A DNA stretch of 47,001 nucleotides from an uncultured Bacilli bacterium (GCA_944373095.1 CALWAK010000004.1:1-47001); one strand, 5' to 3'; shown: positions 37,172-45,086, counted from the first letter of the stretch. The notes: generated from the sequence alone by a model not told the origin. Translations and numbers: made by a program.

Positions 37172-37516
37172 ATGGCAAATTATAGAAAATTAAATAGAGA
37201 ATCACGTATTCGTAGAAGCATTTTAGCAAGTCTTACTAAAGATGTAATTAATAATGGATATGTAGTTACTACTGAAGCAAGAGCTAAAGAAGTAAGAAAA
37301 TTTGTTGATAGAATGATTACTTATGGTAAAAAAGGTACTTTAGTTTCTAGAAGAAAAGCTTTAGCTTTCTTACATAATGATAAAGATGTAGTTGCTAAAA
37401 TATTTAATGAATTAGCACCAAAATATGAATCAAGAAATGGCGGCTATACAAGAATTATTAAATTAAAAGAAAGAGTTGGAGACGATGCTCTAACAGTAAA
37501 ATTAGAATTAGTATAA
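37172..37516 (+). CDS. rplQ: Large ribosomal subunit protein L17
   Basis: A 114-residue L17, last gene of the superoperon. NYRKLNRESRIRRSILASLTKDVI, then TTEARAKEVRKFVDRMITYGKKG, and C-terminal NGGYTRIIKLKERVGDDA. TGGAGGTA lies upstream. Its stop codon sits in the loop of the terminator. Confidence 0.98.
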   Translation: MANYRKLNRESRIRRSILASLTKDVINNGYVVTTEARAKEVRKFVDRMITYGKKGTLVSRRKALAFLHNDKDVVAKIFNELAPKYESRNGGYTRIIKLKERVGDDALTVKLELV

Positions 37517-37530
37517 ATTCTAATTTTTTT
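37499..37530 (+). terminator. Terminator of the ribosomal superoperon
   Basis: AAATTAGAATT (37499-37509) / AATTCTAATTT (37516-37526), an 11-base perfect stem with T7. The first arm codes for the end of L17. Confidence 0.9.
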
Positions 37531-37531
37531 A

Positions 37532-37560
37532 TTGCAAATAAAAACCTAATGTGATAAACT
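37532..37560 (+). promoter_or_regulatory. Promoter of the unit at 37600
   Basis: TTGCAA (37532-37537), a 17-base spacer, TAAACT (37555-37560) preceded by TGA (extended -10). The start codon lies 39 bases downstream. Confidence 0.65.
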
Positions 37561-37599
37561 TTTTATATAGTATAAGAAAGATAAAGGGACGTGATTTAA

Positions 37600-38412
37600 A
37601 TGATGGGTGAAATTATTGATGCTACAAGAGCAGAAATGAAACAATTAGAAGATGCAATCGAAAAAGTTGAAAAGGAAAGAGCAAAGTATTTAAGAGAATT
37701 GGAAAATGTAAGAAATATTTTTAATACACATGTTGAAGCAGGAAAAGTTGTAGGATATACTAAATACATAACTGATATAGCACGTGTACAAATAAAGTAT
37801 CCTGAATTTGTTGGTAATAAAATAAATGATACAGCAATAGAGTTGGAAGCAACTTCAAAAGATTTAGATGGATTATCAAAAACTTATCAAGGTTATGGAA
37901 CACAAGACCATGGGATAGCAACTGCTATGGGCATTATAGGAAAAGCTAAAGATGATGTTAAAGCAATCGATAGTGATAAATCTTATGAACAAGAAATTAG
38001 TCAAAGTAACCCTGTAAATAGTGATATTGAAGATAATACAATATTATTTACTCCTCAAACTAATGAACCAGAATTAAGTACAGTATCATTTGTTGATGAT
38101 ATTCCAAGTGAGGAACCAAGTAAGAATAGTAGCTTAGACTCTTCATTAGAATCGTTATTTGACCCACAAATGACTATTTCTAGTGCACCAGTTGACAATG
38201 GTACATTTGAGAAAACTAAAGAAGAGGAATCAACTGATTGGTTTAATAAAGCCTTATTTTCAAATGATGAGGAAGAAAATAATAATAAGCCTAAGGGGAT
38301 TAAGGTTGTTGGCGTAGCAGAAGCAAACGAACTATCTAATACATCATCATTAGATACTGATTTATTTGCAAATGACGATGATTATACACATACATTAAGA
38401 AAAGCAGCTTAG
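37600..38412 (+). CDS. Uncharacterised coiled-coil protein with acidic disordered tail
   Basis: A 270-residue protein I do not recognise. Residues about 5-45 are a strong heptad-type coiled coil (EMKQLEDAIEKVEKERAKY). Residues 50-130 are a folded helical region with YPEFVGNKINDTAIELEA and a glycine-containing TYQGYGTQDHGIATAMG. The rest is Ser/Asp/Glu-rich low complexity that ends with a short conserved-looking block DDDYTHTLRKAA. No membrane segment. It starts at ATG 37600 (or 37603), with GGGACGTGA upstream. It is co-transcribed with the small DUF1292-like gene behind it. The pairing of a coiled-coil protein with that small family repeats the arrangement at 1571-4751. Function unknown. Confidence 0.72.
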   Translation: MMGEIIDATRAEMKQLEDAIEKVEKERAKYLRELENVRNIFNTHVEAGKVVGYTKYITDIARVQIKYPEFVGNKINDTAIELEATSKDLDGLSKTYQGYGTQDHGIATAMGIIGKAKDDVKAIDSDKSYEQEISQSNPVNSDIEDNTILFTPQTNEPELSTVSFVDDIPSEEPSKNSSLDSSLESLFDPQMTISSAPVDNGTFEKTKEEESTDWFNKALFSNDEEENNNKPKGIKVVGVAEANELSNTSSLDTDLFANDDDYTHTLRKAA

Positions 38413-38428
38413 ATTGGAGAAGGATAAA

Positions 38429-38674
38429 ATGGGATTAAGAACAAATACAATAATAACTTTGGAAAATAAAGAAAAATATATACTACTTAATGAAACAATG
38501 TATGGTGGTACTAAATATTTCTTAGTAATGGGTGTAGATGAAAAAAAAGAAATTATTCCAAACAAGGTAAAAATAATTGAAGAAATAATAGATGGTAATG
38601 ACGTTTATGTTAATCCTGTTACTGATCCAGAGTTAATAGTTATTTTAACAAGAATACTAAAATCACAGCTTTAA
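38429..38674 (+). CDS. Small uncharacterised protein, DUF1292-like
   Basis: An 81-residue protein with elements in the same order as those at 1571 and 4497: strand ITLENKEKYILLNE, strand TKYFLVMGVD, central VKIIEEIIDGND and the C-terminal helix PELIVILTRILKSQL. ATG 38429 is preferred, with GGAGAAGG upstream; an in-frame TTG at 38414 lies inside the end of the gene before it. It is the last gene of a two-gene unit and ends at a clear terminator. No catalytic motif. Confidence 0.75.
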   Translation: MGLRTNTIITLENKEKYILLNETMYGGTKYFLVMGVDEKKEIIPNKVKIIEEIIDGNDVYVNPVTDPELIVILTRILKSQL

Positions 38675-38686
38675 GGCTGTTTTTTT
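38665..38686 (+). terminator. Terminator of the 37600 unit
   Basis: ACAGC / GCTGT short stem followed by T7. Confidence 0.75.
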
Positions 38687-38744
38687 AATTATTATCTTTT
38701 ATAATTAATAGAATAAAAAAATCATATAATTTTCATTATATGAT

Positions 38745-41042
38745 CTATTTAATATATTCTGAAGGATCTTTAGTCCTAGTATTACCAGTAGGAATCCATC
38801 CTTCTAATTCTTTTTTAGTACTCCATGTGTATGTATAACTTGTAGTTGTATTTGTTTCTAAAGTAGCATCAAAACAAGTTGTTTTTTCTAATACACATGT
38901 ATCTCCGTTTAATATATAATCATCAGGACAAGTATATCCTTTTAAACCACCTTTTTTAATTATTATGCATTTATCATTTTCTAAAACTGCATCTTTGTCT
39001 TCACAATAATATTCAGTTTTACTTTCAACAACTTTACTACATTTATAATTACCATTTTCTTCATATTTAGTATATCCATCCGGACATGTATATTTATATT
39101 CTATTTCTTCTGTTGGCTCTGTAGTTTTATAACAGGTAGTACCTTCTTTAATGTATCCATCTGGACAAATATACTCAGTACTAGTAGTATTTTTAGTGGC
39201 ATCTATGGTTTTAACACACATTTCATTTTCTAAGTAATATCCTTCACTAGTATTACAATAAGGAATAACTTTATCATCAATAATTATATCTGCATATATT
39301 GTTTTAGTACATTTATGATTGTTAAGAATATATCCACTTTCACAATATTCTTTACTACTAGAATTATACCTATAATTTGCTGAATATGAACAACTACTTC
39401 CTAAAAGAATTCCTTGCCTAGAACAACTGTAGTATCCATTAGTAGTTGAACATGTCGCATTATATGTAGTTGTTCTATAACATTTATTATTTACTGGTGT
39501 AGAACCATCTGAACAGGTATAATATCCGCCAGTACTTGAACATGTTGGATTCTTATAAATATAACATGTTGTACCACTCAAACTGCCACCTTTATTACAA
39601 ATATAAGATGATTCCCATTTATATAGATTATAATAATAAACACAAGAACCTAAAGAACAAGAATAATTTCCAGTATATTCTAATTTTTCTTTTCCATTGT
39701 TATATTCTGCTCTTAAAGTATTAGATTTTATAACGGTAGGATTTCCCCAGTGTGAATTATTAGTGGCAGTATAAGAATATACACATTGAGAATTTGATAG
39801 TCTATACCCATCTGGACAAGAGCAATTTTGAGATCCGCTTACATAATTAGCATTATACTCTTCTTTTTTGTAACACGTATTACCTATTTTTTCATCACCT
39901 ATATTACAGGTACAATTTGTACCTCCAGAATGGTATGTAGCATCATAGAAGCAACTAGTTCCAACTAACCTATCACTAGAATAATTGCAATAGTATTCTT
40001 TACTTGTTTCTGAACTTATTAACGCATTTTTAGTTATTGTACATTTATCTCCATTAAGAGTATATCCATCCGGACAAACATAGTCATCTTTACTAACTAG
40101 TTTATAATCTGGTTCAACTTTTTTTATACACTTTGTACCTTTTACACTATAACCAGCAGGGCATTCATAAATAGTTGTGCCAGGTTTAACTGTTGCCTCT
40201 TCATATTTATAACAAATATTATTATTTAAAGTATATCCATCCGGACATTTCTTTACTACTTTATCCTTTTCTTTTATAGGATCAGCATATTCTGTATAAG
40301 AACCAGTAACATTTTTTTCTGCATCCTTAATTATTTTTGTGTCATCAAAATATAATGGCGTTGCTGGAATTGTTTTGCCCCTTTCATATTTATAGCATGT
40401 CTTTCCATTTAATACATATCCACTAGGACAAGTATAATTATTTGTAGTAGTATAAACAGGTTTTTTAAATTCATATTCTATGATACTAATTAAATTACCA
40501 TCTTTATCATAAATACCATTTTCTAATATAATATCTTCCTCATCATCATCTTCATTATTTATAGAATTATTGTTATTATTTGTATTAGAATTACCAGTAT
40601 TATTATTTAAATCATCTTGTTTATTTATAGTATTACTTATAGTTTCTAAAATATAATCCGAATCATTATTACAAGATAATTGAGTTTTTAAGACATATTC
40701 ATCAGAACCTGTTTTAGTAATAGTTGAATAAGAACTAGTTTCATTGCATTTTTCATTATTCTTATCAACAAATTCTATGATTAAATTCTTATTAATCATA
40801 TCACTTAATTTAATAGTTTCAGATTCACCAATGTTTTCTGGTAAATTATTATTCGAAAAATAATTTTTGGCAACTTCTTTCATATTATTTATATTTTCAC
40901 TAAATACTCTATTATAAAATGTATCTAATTTCGGCATTGGAATAGCCCAGGCTAATAAAACAATAGATAATATAATTAATGTTAATTTTATTAATATATT
41001 TTTCCAATCTAGTCTAATTTTAAAATTATTGTTATTATACAT
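38745..41042 (-). CDS. Membrane-anchored protein with about 17 cysteine-pair repeats
   Basis: A 765-residue surface protein, last gene of a minus-strand operon. Signal anchor at residues about 15-34. Residues 40-130 form a non-repeated domain with two Cys (NNEKCNETSSYSTITKT and LKTQLSCNND). After an Asn/Asp linker, residues about 195-720 hold roughly 17 units of the form CPxGYxLxGxxCy (for example CPDGYTLNGDKC, CPAGYSVKGTKC, CESGYILNNHKC), each with two Cys about 11 residues apart and joined by variable Thr/Lys-rich linkers. The C-terminus has no LPXTG. ATG 41042 is used because AGGAGGG precedes it; an in-frame ATG at 41096 overlaps the upstream gene. The repeats suggest disulfide-bonded extracellular rods. 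Adhesion is a guess. Confidence 0.82.
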   Translation of the reverse strand: MYNNNNFKIRLDWKNILIKLTLIILSIVLLAWAIPMPKLDTFYNRVFSENINNMKEVAKNYFSNNNLPENIGESETIKLSDMINKNLIIEFVDKNNEKCNETSSYSTITKTGSDEYVLKTQLSCNNDSDYILETISNTINKQDDLNNNTGNSNTNNNNNSINNEDDDEEDIILENGIYDKDGNLISIIEYEFKKPVYTTTNNYTCPSGYVLNGKTCYKYERGKTIPATPLYFDDTKIIKDAEKNVTGSYTEYADPIKEKDKVVKKCPDGYTLNNNICYKYEEATVKPGTTIYECPAGYSVKGTKCIKKVEPDYKLVSKDDYVCPDGYTLNGDKCTITKNALISSETSKEYYCNYSSDRLVGTSCFYDATYHSGGTNCTCNIGDEKIGNTCYKKEEYNANYVSGSQNCSCPDGYRLSNSQCVYSYTATNNSHWGNPTVIKSNTLRAEYNNGKEKLEYTGNYSCSLGSCVYYYNLYKWESSYICNKGGSLSGTTCYIYKNPTCSSTGGYYTCSDGSTPVNNKCYRTTTYNATCSTTNGYYSCSRQGILLGSSCSYSANYRYNSSSKEYCESGYILNNHKCTKTIYADIIIDDKVIPYCNTSEGYYLENEMCVKTIDATKNTTSTEYICPDGYIKEGTTCYKTTEPTEEIEYKYTCPDGYTKYEENGNYKCSKVVESKTEYYCEDKDAVLENDKCIIIKKGGLKGYTCPDDYILNGDTCVLEKTTCFDATLETNTTTSYTYTWSTKKELEGWIPTGNTRTKDPSEYIK

Positions 41043-41053
41043 TAACAACCCTC

Positions 41054-41962
41054 CTAATAACTTCTCTTTAAAATATAGTTTTGATAAGTTAAGCATTGTT
41101 CATTTATTAAATCAATTAAAACTTCATGAAAATCATTGCTGTCAATTAAATTGCCAAATTCATCATATACTTTATGTCCTCTTATAAATTGATCTATTCC
41201 AGCTGGACATGAAAAACTTAGATTTCCATTAATATTTAAAGTATTATTTTTTTGATTTTTAATAGCAGATTTTACATTTCCACAATTTTTATAATTTATA
41301 TATTGCGTCATTAATAAATAAATATAAGGTGCATTAATTTTATTTACTTTAATAGCACTTCTTCCATCCCATAAGTTAATTCCTAACCAAGTAAAATATT
41401 TATTTGCAATTGTATAATCATTACCATTAGAATTTTTTAAATCATATACTAAATTTTCTGCTTCGCTTAATTTATCGTAGTAATATGTTTTATCATAAAA
41501 CATTAAACTTAAAAAGGGCTTTATATCATACTTAATACAAGATTCAAAGTAAGAATTTAATATATTTTCATATTCTTCAATAGAAGTTATATTTGTATCA
41601 TCGCTTTGATTAATATACATATCATCAAATTTTATAATAAAATTATATAAATTTTTAACATCTTCTATAGTATTTAATTTATTTACAAAATCATTACCAT
41701 ATAAATTTTTATAGTATAAAAGATTTTGATAAAATTGTTCTACATAAGTATAATCTATGATATTATCTGGTTCTACATATACTATTGAATTAGAGTTACT
41801 TTCAGATATATTACCTTTATTAAATAAGTTCGTAATAATTTTTTTAGAATTAATAATAATTATAACTACTAAAACAGTAGCAGTAACTGATTTTAATACA
41901 ATAGAAGCTTTATTACTAACTTCTTTATTTTCTTCATCGTAATCTATATCTTCTACCTTCAT
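41054..41962 (-). CDS. Uncharacterised single-span membrane protein
   Basis: A 302-residue protein with a short acidic N-terminus, one membrane span (about residues 20-38) and a 260-residue outer domain, so probably N-in. The outer part is helical and Tyr/Asn-rich. It has a Cys-containing stretch (LSFSCPAGIDQFIRGHK) and a further Cys near the C-terminus. The first part of that stretch loosely recalls the CPAG start of the repeats in the next gene. Eleven bases separate it from the Cys-repeat gene, and seven from the J-like gene before it. Not recognised as a known family. Confidence 0.75.
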   Translation of the reverse strand: MKVEDIDYDEENKEVSNKASIVLKSVTATVLVVIIIINSKKIITNLFNKGNISESNSNSIVYVEPDNIIDYTYVEQFYQNLLYYKNLYGNDFVNKLNTIEDVKNLYNFIIKFDDMYINQSDDTNITSIEEYENILNSYFESCIKYDIKPFLSLMFYDKTYYYDKLSEAENLVYDLKNSNGNDYTIANKYFTWLGINLWDGRSAIKVNKINAPYIYLLMTQYINYKNCGNVKSAIKNQKNNTLNINGNLSFSCPAGIDQFIRGHKVYDEFGNLIDSNDFHEVLIDLINEQCLTYQNYILKRSY

Positions 41963-41969
41963 ATTAACC

Positions 41970-43046
41970 TCATCTTTTTAATACTAATCCTTTATTTTTA
42001 TCTTCAAGTTTAGCGTTTTGTAGGATACTAATAAATATACTATCATCATTTATTTTATTAAATATTTCTTTACATTCAGTAACTTTTGTAGTATCAAGAT
42101 TAGATTTATCAAAAGCTATGTCTCGCATTCCATAATTATTAATATCAGATATCATATACTTACATATAACTCTTAAGACTATTACCTCAGCATAATTATT
42201 ACTGTTCATATTATCTAATGCCTGCTTTATAGTCATGTAAGCATCATATTCATCATAATAAGAGGTATTTTCTGAATCCATCATTGCAATTTTAGATCCT
42301 AAAGAATTAACATTTTCATAACATGTTAACCCTTTAAATAAATTTGTAATATCATAATGTGAACCAACAAGTTCAAATAATCTAGCACTAGCATCTTCAT
42401 TAGATAGTGTATATTCACCAGTATAATTTGGATCTGAATGGTGAGCCCATCTAATTAATTCATATACAACATCCTCATTATATACAGTTGGAGCAAATTT
42501 AGGATTATAATTTTTAATTTTAGCAATTTTTTCCCATTCAATGGTAGCTAAATTTTTCATAAAAGCATCATCATTTATTCTAGAGTCAATTATTATAATA
42601 TTAGTATTTTCTTGATTTTCATTTAGTTCTTCATTAGTTACTATACTACTAGAAGAATTATTTTCTTTAGAAGTATCTACGCCTTTTAAAGTATAAACTC
42701 CCATTACGCTTATTAATGCTCCAATACTTAAGCCAGCTAATATTTTATTACCAACATCTACAGTTTTTTTGGGTGCTTCTTCTTGATGTGTTACTTTAAC
42801 TGGACTACTACTTTTAACTGAACTACTATTTTTATGTTTATCTCTTTTTTTAAGTTCTATATACTTAAACATAATATCTCTTGCATTTCTCATATTTGCC
42901 AATTTATCATAATCTTGTGATGTATGCATTTCTTTTTTATCCCAATTCATATACCATATAGTATAAGCACGATCTATTTCTTTTTTACTAGCTTCTACAG
43001 GTACACCTAATAAATTTGCTTGTTTCATTATATATTCTTTGTTCAT
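41970..43046 (-). CDS. Membrane protein with degenerate N-terminal J-like domain
   Basis: A 358-residue protein, first gene of the minus-strand operon. Residues 5-65 follow the helical layout of a DnaJ J domain (ANLLGVPVEASKKEIDRAY, then YDKLANMRNARDIMFKYI), but the HPD tripeptide that activates DnaK is missing (KKEMHTS in its place), so it cannot stimulate Hsp70 in the usual way. A polar linker leads to one membrane span (about 102-120, LAGLSIGALISVMGVYTL) and a 230-residue outer domain with few Cys. GGAGG lies upstream of ATG 43046. Promoter at 43077-43105. It is probably part of one membrane complex with the two genes behind it. Confidence 0.75.
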   Translation of the reverse strand: MNKEYIMKQANLLGVPVEASKKEIDRAYTIWYMNWDKKEMHTSQDYDKLANMRNARDIMFKYIELKKRDKHKNSSSVKSSSPVKVTHQEEAPKKTVDVGNKILAGLSIGALISVMGVYTLKGVDTSKENNSSSSIVTNEELNENQENTNIIIIDSRINDDAFMKNLATIEWEKIAKIKNYNPKFAPTVYNEDVVYELIRWAHHSDPNYTGEYTLSNEDASARLFELVGSHYDITNLFKGLTCYENVNSLGSKIAMMDSENTSYYDEYDAYMTIKQALDNMNSNNYAEVIVLRVICKYMISDINNYGMRDIAFDKSNLDTTKVTECKEIFNKINDDSIFISILQNAKLEDKNKGLVLKR

Positions 43047-43076
43047 TGCAAAACCTCCACTATATTATCTGCTGTA

Positions 43077-43105
43077 ATGGTAACACAATGATACTTAAAA
43101 GTCAA
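43077..43105 (-). promoter_or_regulatory. Promoter of the Cys-repeat operon
   Basis: On the minus strand: TTGACT, a 17-base spacer, TACCAT with TGT just before it. It is divergent from, and only about 30 bases away from, the -10 of tmRNA. Confidence 0.6.
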
Positions 43106-43130
43106 TTTTCTACATTTATTCCATAATATG

Positions 43131-43139
43131 TGTTATAAT
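43131..43139 (+). promoter_or_regulatory. Extended -10 promoter of tmRNA
   Basis: TGT + TATAAT (43134-43139), nine bases before the mature 5' end. The -35 region is poor, so the extended -10 is the main element. Confidence 0.65.
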
Positions 43140-43147
43140 GTATATAT

Positions 43148-43506
43148 GGGGCAGTAATGGTTTCGACAGATTATTATGTATATAGGTTGCAAGTAGTCCT
43201 GTAAGACTTAAAATTACAAATTAAAATTAAATGACGAAACTTATAGTTTCAATGCAACTCCTGTATTTGCCTAATTAAAGGTTGGAGTTACTTTGCTTAA
43301 TTATACTCTTAGATTAAGTTAAAGTTTTATAGATATGAGTTATACTATATTATTTGATTAGGATAATATAATGAATTTTACTAATCTAGTTATAATTTAG
43401 GTAAGTTAAAGCCATTATTATAATGAAATTCTAAATCTTAACTAAACTTGTAGATACTTATGTATAGGTAGTTTGGACAGGAGTTCAATTCTCCTCTGCT
43501 CCACCA
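43148..43506 (+). ncRNA. ssrA: Transfer-messenger RNA (tmRNA)
   Basis: Rescues stalled ribosomes by trans-translation. The 5' end GGGGCAGTAATGGTTTCGACAG and 3' end GGAGTTCAATTCTCCTCTGCTCCACCA form the tRNA-Ala-like acceptor and T arms; CCA is encoded. The tag frame reads DETYSFNATPVFA and stops at TAA (43272-43274), possibly one codon longer at its start (Asn). The last residues are VFA where most bacteria have ALAA or similar. The 359-base length is normal. A terminator follows 43 bases on. Confidence 0.97.
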
Positions 43507-43548
43507 GATTGATAGGAAACTCGAACTTTTCGAGTAGTAATAAATATT

Positions 43549-43574
43549 AACTAGAAGTACGATCTAGTTTTTTT
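43549..43574 (+). terminator. Terminator of tmRNA
   Basis: AACTAGA (43549-43555) / TCTAGTT (43563-43569) followed by T. A smaller hairpin CTCGAA / TTCGAG lies before it (43520-43535). Confidence 0.85.
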
Positions 43575-43846
43575 ATTATTATGAGTAAACTAAAATCTAA
43601 AAGTTGTACAGTTTATAATATTTTTTAATTAGAGAATTGCAACCTGTAATTTGCTGGGAACATAACTTTTAATTTCACTATAATGTAAATGGTAAAATAA
43701 AATGTATGAAATCAGTAATTTAATTTGGTCGATTTTACTGCATTTTTTATATTAAGATTAACTCATGTTAGAATATGCATCCAAAAAAATTTTATAAAGG
43801 TAAACAAGGAAATGATAGTTTTGAAATTTCCTTATCAATTTGAATT
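43575..43846. other. Gene-free region behind tmRNA
   Basis: There is no credible coding frame. TATAAT at 43614-43619 could start a transcript. TTGCTG / CAGTAA with inner ATTTCA / TGAAAT (within 43651-43718) could form a rod with a bulge. AAGGAAAT (43806-43813) / ATTTCCTT (43826-43833) is a hairpin without a good T run. It may hold a small RNA, but I cannot assign one. Confidence 0.4.
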
Positions 43847-43877
43847 TTTAGGTAAATTTAGGTAAATAATGTATAAT
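43847..43877 (+). promoter_or_regulatory. Tandem 10-bp repeats in the promoter of the 163-residue gene
   Basis: TTTAGGTAAA occurs twice without a gap (43847-43866), covering the -35 position, followed by TATAAT (43872-43877). Repeats one helical turn apart are typical of activator sites. No good -35 is present. Confidence 0.55.
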
Positions 43878-43906
43878 ATATAAACAAGTGAGGAGAGATT
43901 GTAATT

Positions 43907-44398
43907 ATGGTAGTAAAAACTATTCAAGATAATATATTTAATTCTGATTTAAAACATATAGCATTTGCAATTAATGTTGAAGGTCTTAATGATTCAGTTT
44001 TCGCAGGCCAAGTTTCTCGTTGCTATTGGCCTGAATTATCTCGTTGTGGAGAACATGCAATAGGAACTGTTTTATCAAAAAAAGTAGGAGAAAAGACTTT
44101 TCATGCTTTAGTTTGTCATTCTCTACATAATGATTGTGGAACAAATCAATCAGAGATAATTAAAGAGTGTTTTGATAAAATACCCGCAAATGATGAATTA
44201 ATTGCGACAATTGCAATCGGCACTGGGTTTATTGGAACGATAAGTGGTGTTAATTTTAGACAGATAGTTTGTGGGATGCATGATTCAATTCAAAAAATTG
44301 TATTATATGCAGGCTTTTCATTAGAGGAAGTTAGCAATTGCTATAATTATGAAAAGAAAAAGAAAGATTTAACAAAAGAAAAAAAATTAATGCTTTAA
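43907..44398 (+). CDS. Uncharacterised 163-residue protein
   Basis: A soluble protein with two-part layout. Residues 15-75 have a strand FAINVEGL, a conserved-looking RCYWPELSRCGEHAIGTVL and ALVCHSLHND. Residues 95-140 have ATIAIGTGFIGTISGVNFRQIVCGMHDS, which recalls the glycine-rich ligand loop of macro domains, although the usual first motif is missing. Seven Cys and several His could also form a metal site. A strong GAGGAGA site precedes ATG. It is transcribed alone under a promoter with tandem repeats. No firm family; the macro-domain link is a low-confidence guess. Confidence 0.65.
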   Translation: MVVKTIQDNIFNSDLKHIAFAINVEGLNDSVFAGQVSRCYWPELSRCGEHAIGTVLSKKVGEKTFHALVCHSLHNDCGTNQSEIIKECFDKIPANDELIATIAIGTGFIGTISGVNFRQIVCGMHDSIQKIVLYAGFSLEEVSNCYNYEKKKKDLTKEKKLML

Positions 44399-44446
44399 TC
44401 GCATAAAAAAGAATCAATTTAAAAGAATAGTTTAACTGGTTATATT

Positions 44447-44455
44447 TGCTATTAT
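44447..44455 (+). promoter_or_regulatory. Extended -10 promoter before the 128-residue gene
   Basis: TGC + TATTAT (44450-44455) with the same flanks (ATG after it) as at 1517. About 69 bases before the start codon. Confidence 0.5.
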
Positions 44456-44523
44456 ATGTATTTAAATCATTGTTTTTTTTAATAAATTCTTCTAAAATAA
44501 AATTAATTTTTAAAGGAGTTTAC

Positions 44524-44910
44524 ATGGAAAAAAGATTAAAAGATTATAAATGGTCACTACGACGTAAAATTAGTGAAGCATTAAGTGATATAGATATTAT
44601 AATTTCACCTATAAATACGATTAAAACAATAAAAATTATTGAATTAGCTAATATATGTGAATTTGTAAATTATTCAAAAGAATATAATGATTTATCTATA
44701 TTATATTTAGAATTAAAAGAATATTTACATAGTTATAAGAGCTTAATTTTAAATGCATCTGAAATTTGTCCTGGTGTTGATACAAGTCTTTTAAATGCTA
44801 TGACACTTGAATTATTAAGTGATGAATTAACAGAAGATGAAAAAATGATATTATCTTCTAAAGAAAGTTATTTTGATGGAAGTAAAAGAGTTTTAAAAAG
44901 AATAAAATAA
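44524..44910 (+). CDS. Uncharacterised 128-residue helical protein
   Basis: A soluble, helix-rich protein with no recognised motif. A basic N-terminus (KRLKDYKWSLRRK) leads into helices, with the central block ASEICPGVDTSLLNAMTLELLSDELTEDEK. ATG 44524 has AAAGGAG seven bases upstream; a longer frame from 44446 starts at the promoter and is not credible. A terminator follows. No partner gene is evident, and the function is unknown. Confidence 0.6.
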   Translation: MEKRLKDYKWSLRRKISEALSDIDIIISPINTIKTIKIIELANICEFVNYSKEYNDLSILYLELKEYLHSYKSLILNASEICPGVDTSLLNAMTLELLSDELTEDEKMILSSKESYFDGSKRVLKRIK

Positions 44911-44986
44911 AGTTTATTAATTTGATTTAAACTATAAAAGTTAGATATAAAATACATGTCTAACTTTAAAAAAATTATAATTTATT

Positions 44987-45012
44987 TCTACTATTAAATA
45001 GTAGATTTTTTT
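44987..45012 (+). terminator. Terminator behind the 128-residue gene
   Basis: TCTACTATT / AATAGTAGA with a one-base nominal loop and T7. Another hairpin, AAAGTTAGA / TCTAACTTT, lies at 44936-44967. Confidence 0.85.
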
Positions 45013-45086
45013 ATTAAATTATAAAATTTATGATAAAATTGTAAAAGAATATTTATTTTATTATATAAAGAAGTTAGGAAGATTTT

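Noticed and set aside
38745-41042. CRISPR-like or DNA-level tandem repeat in the Cys-repeat gene
   Set aside because: The repetition is at protein level only; the DNA units differ in length and sequence, and there are no spacers.
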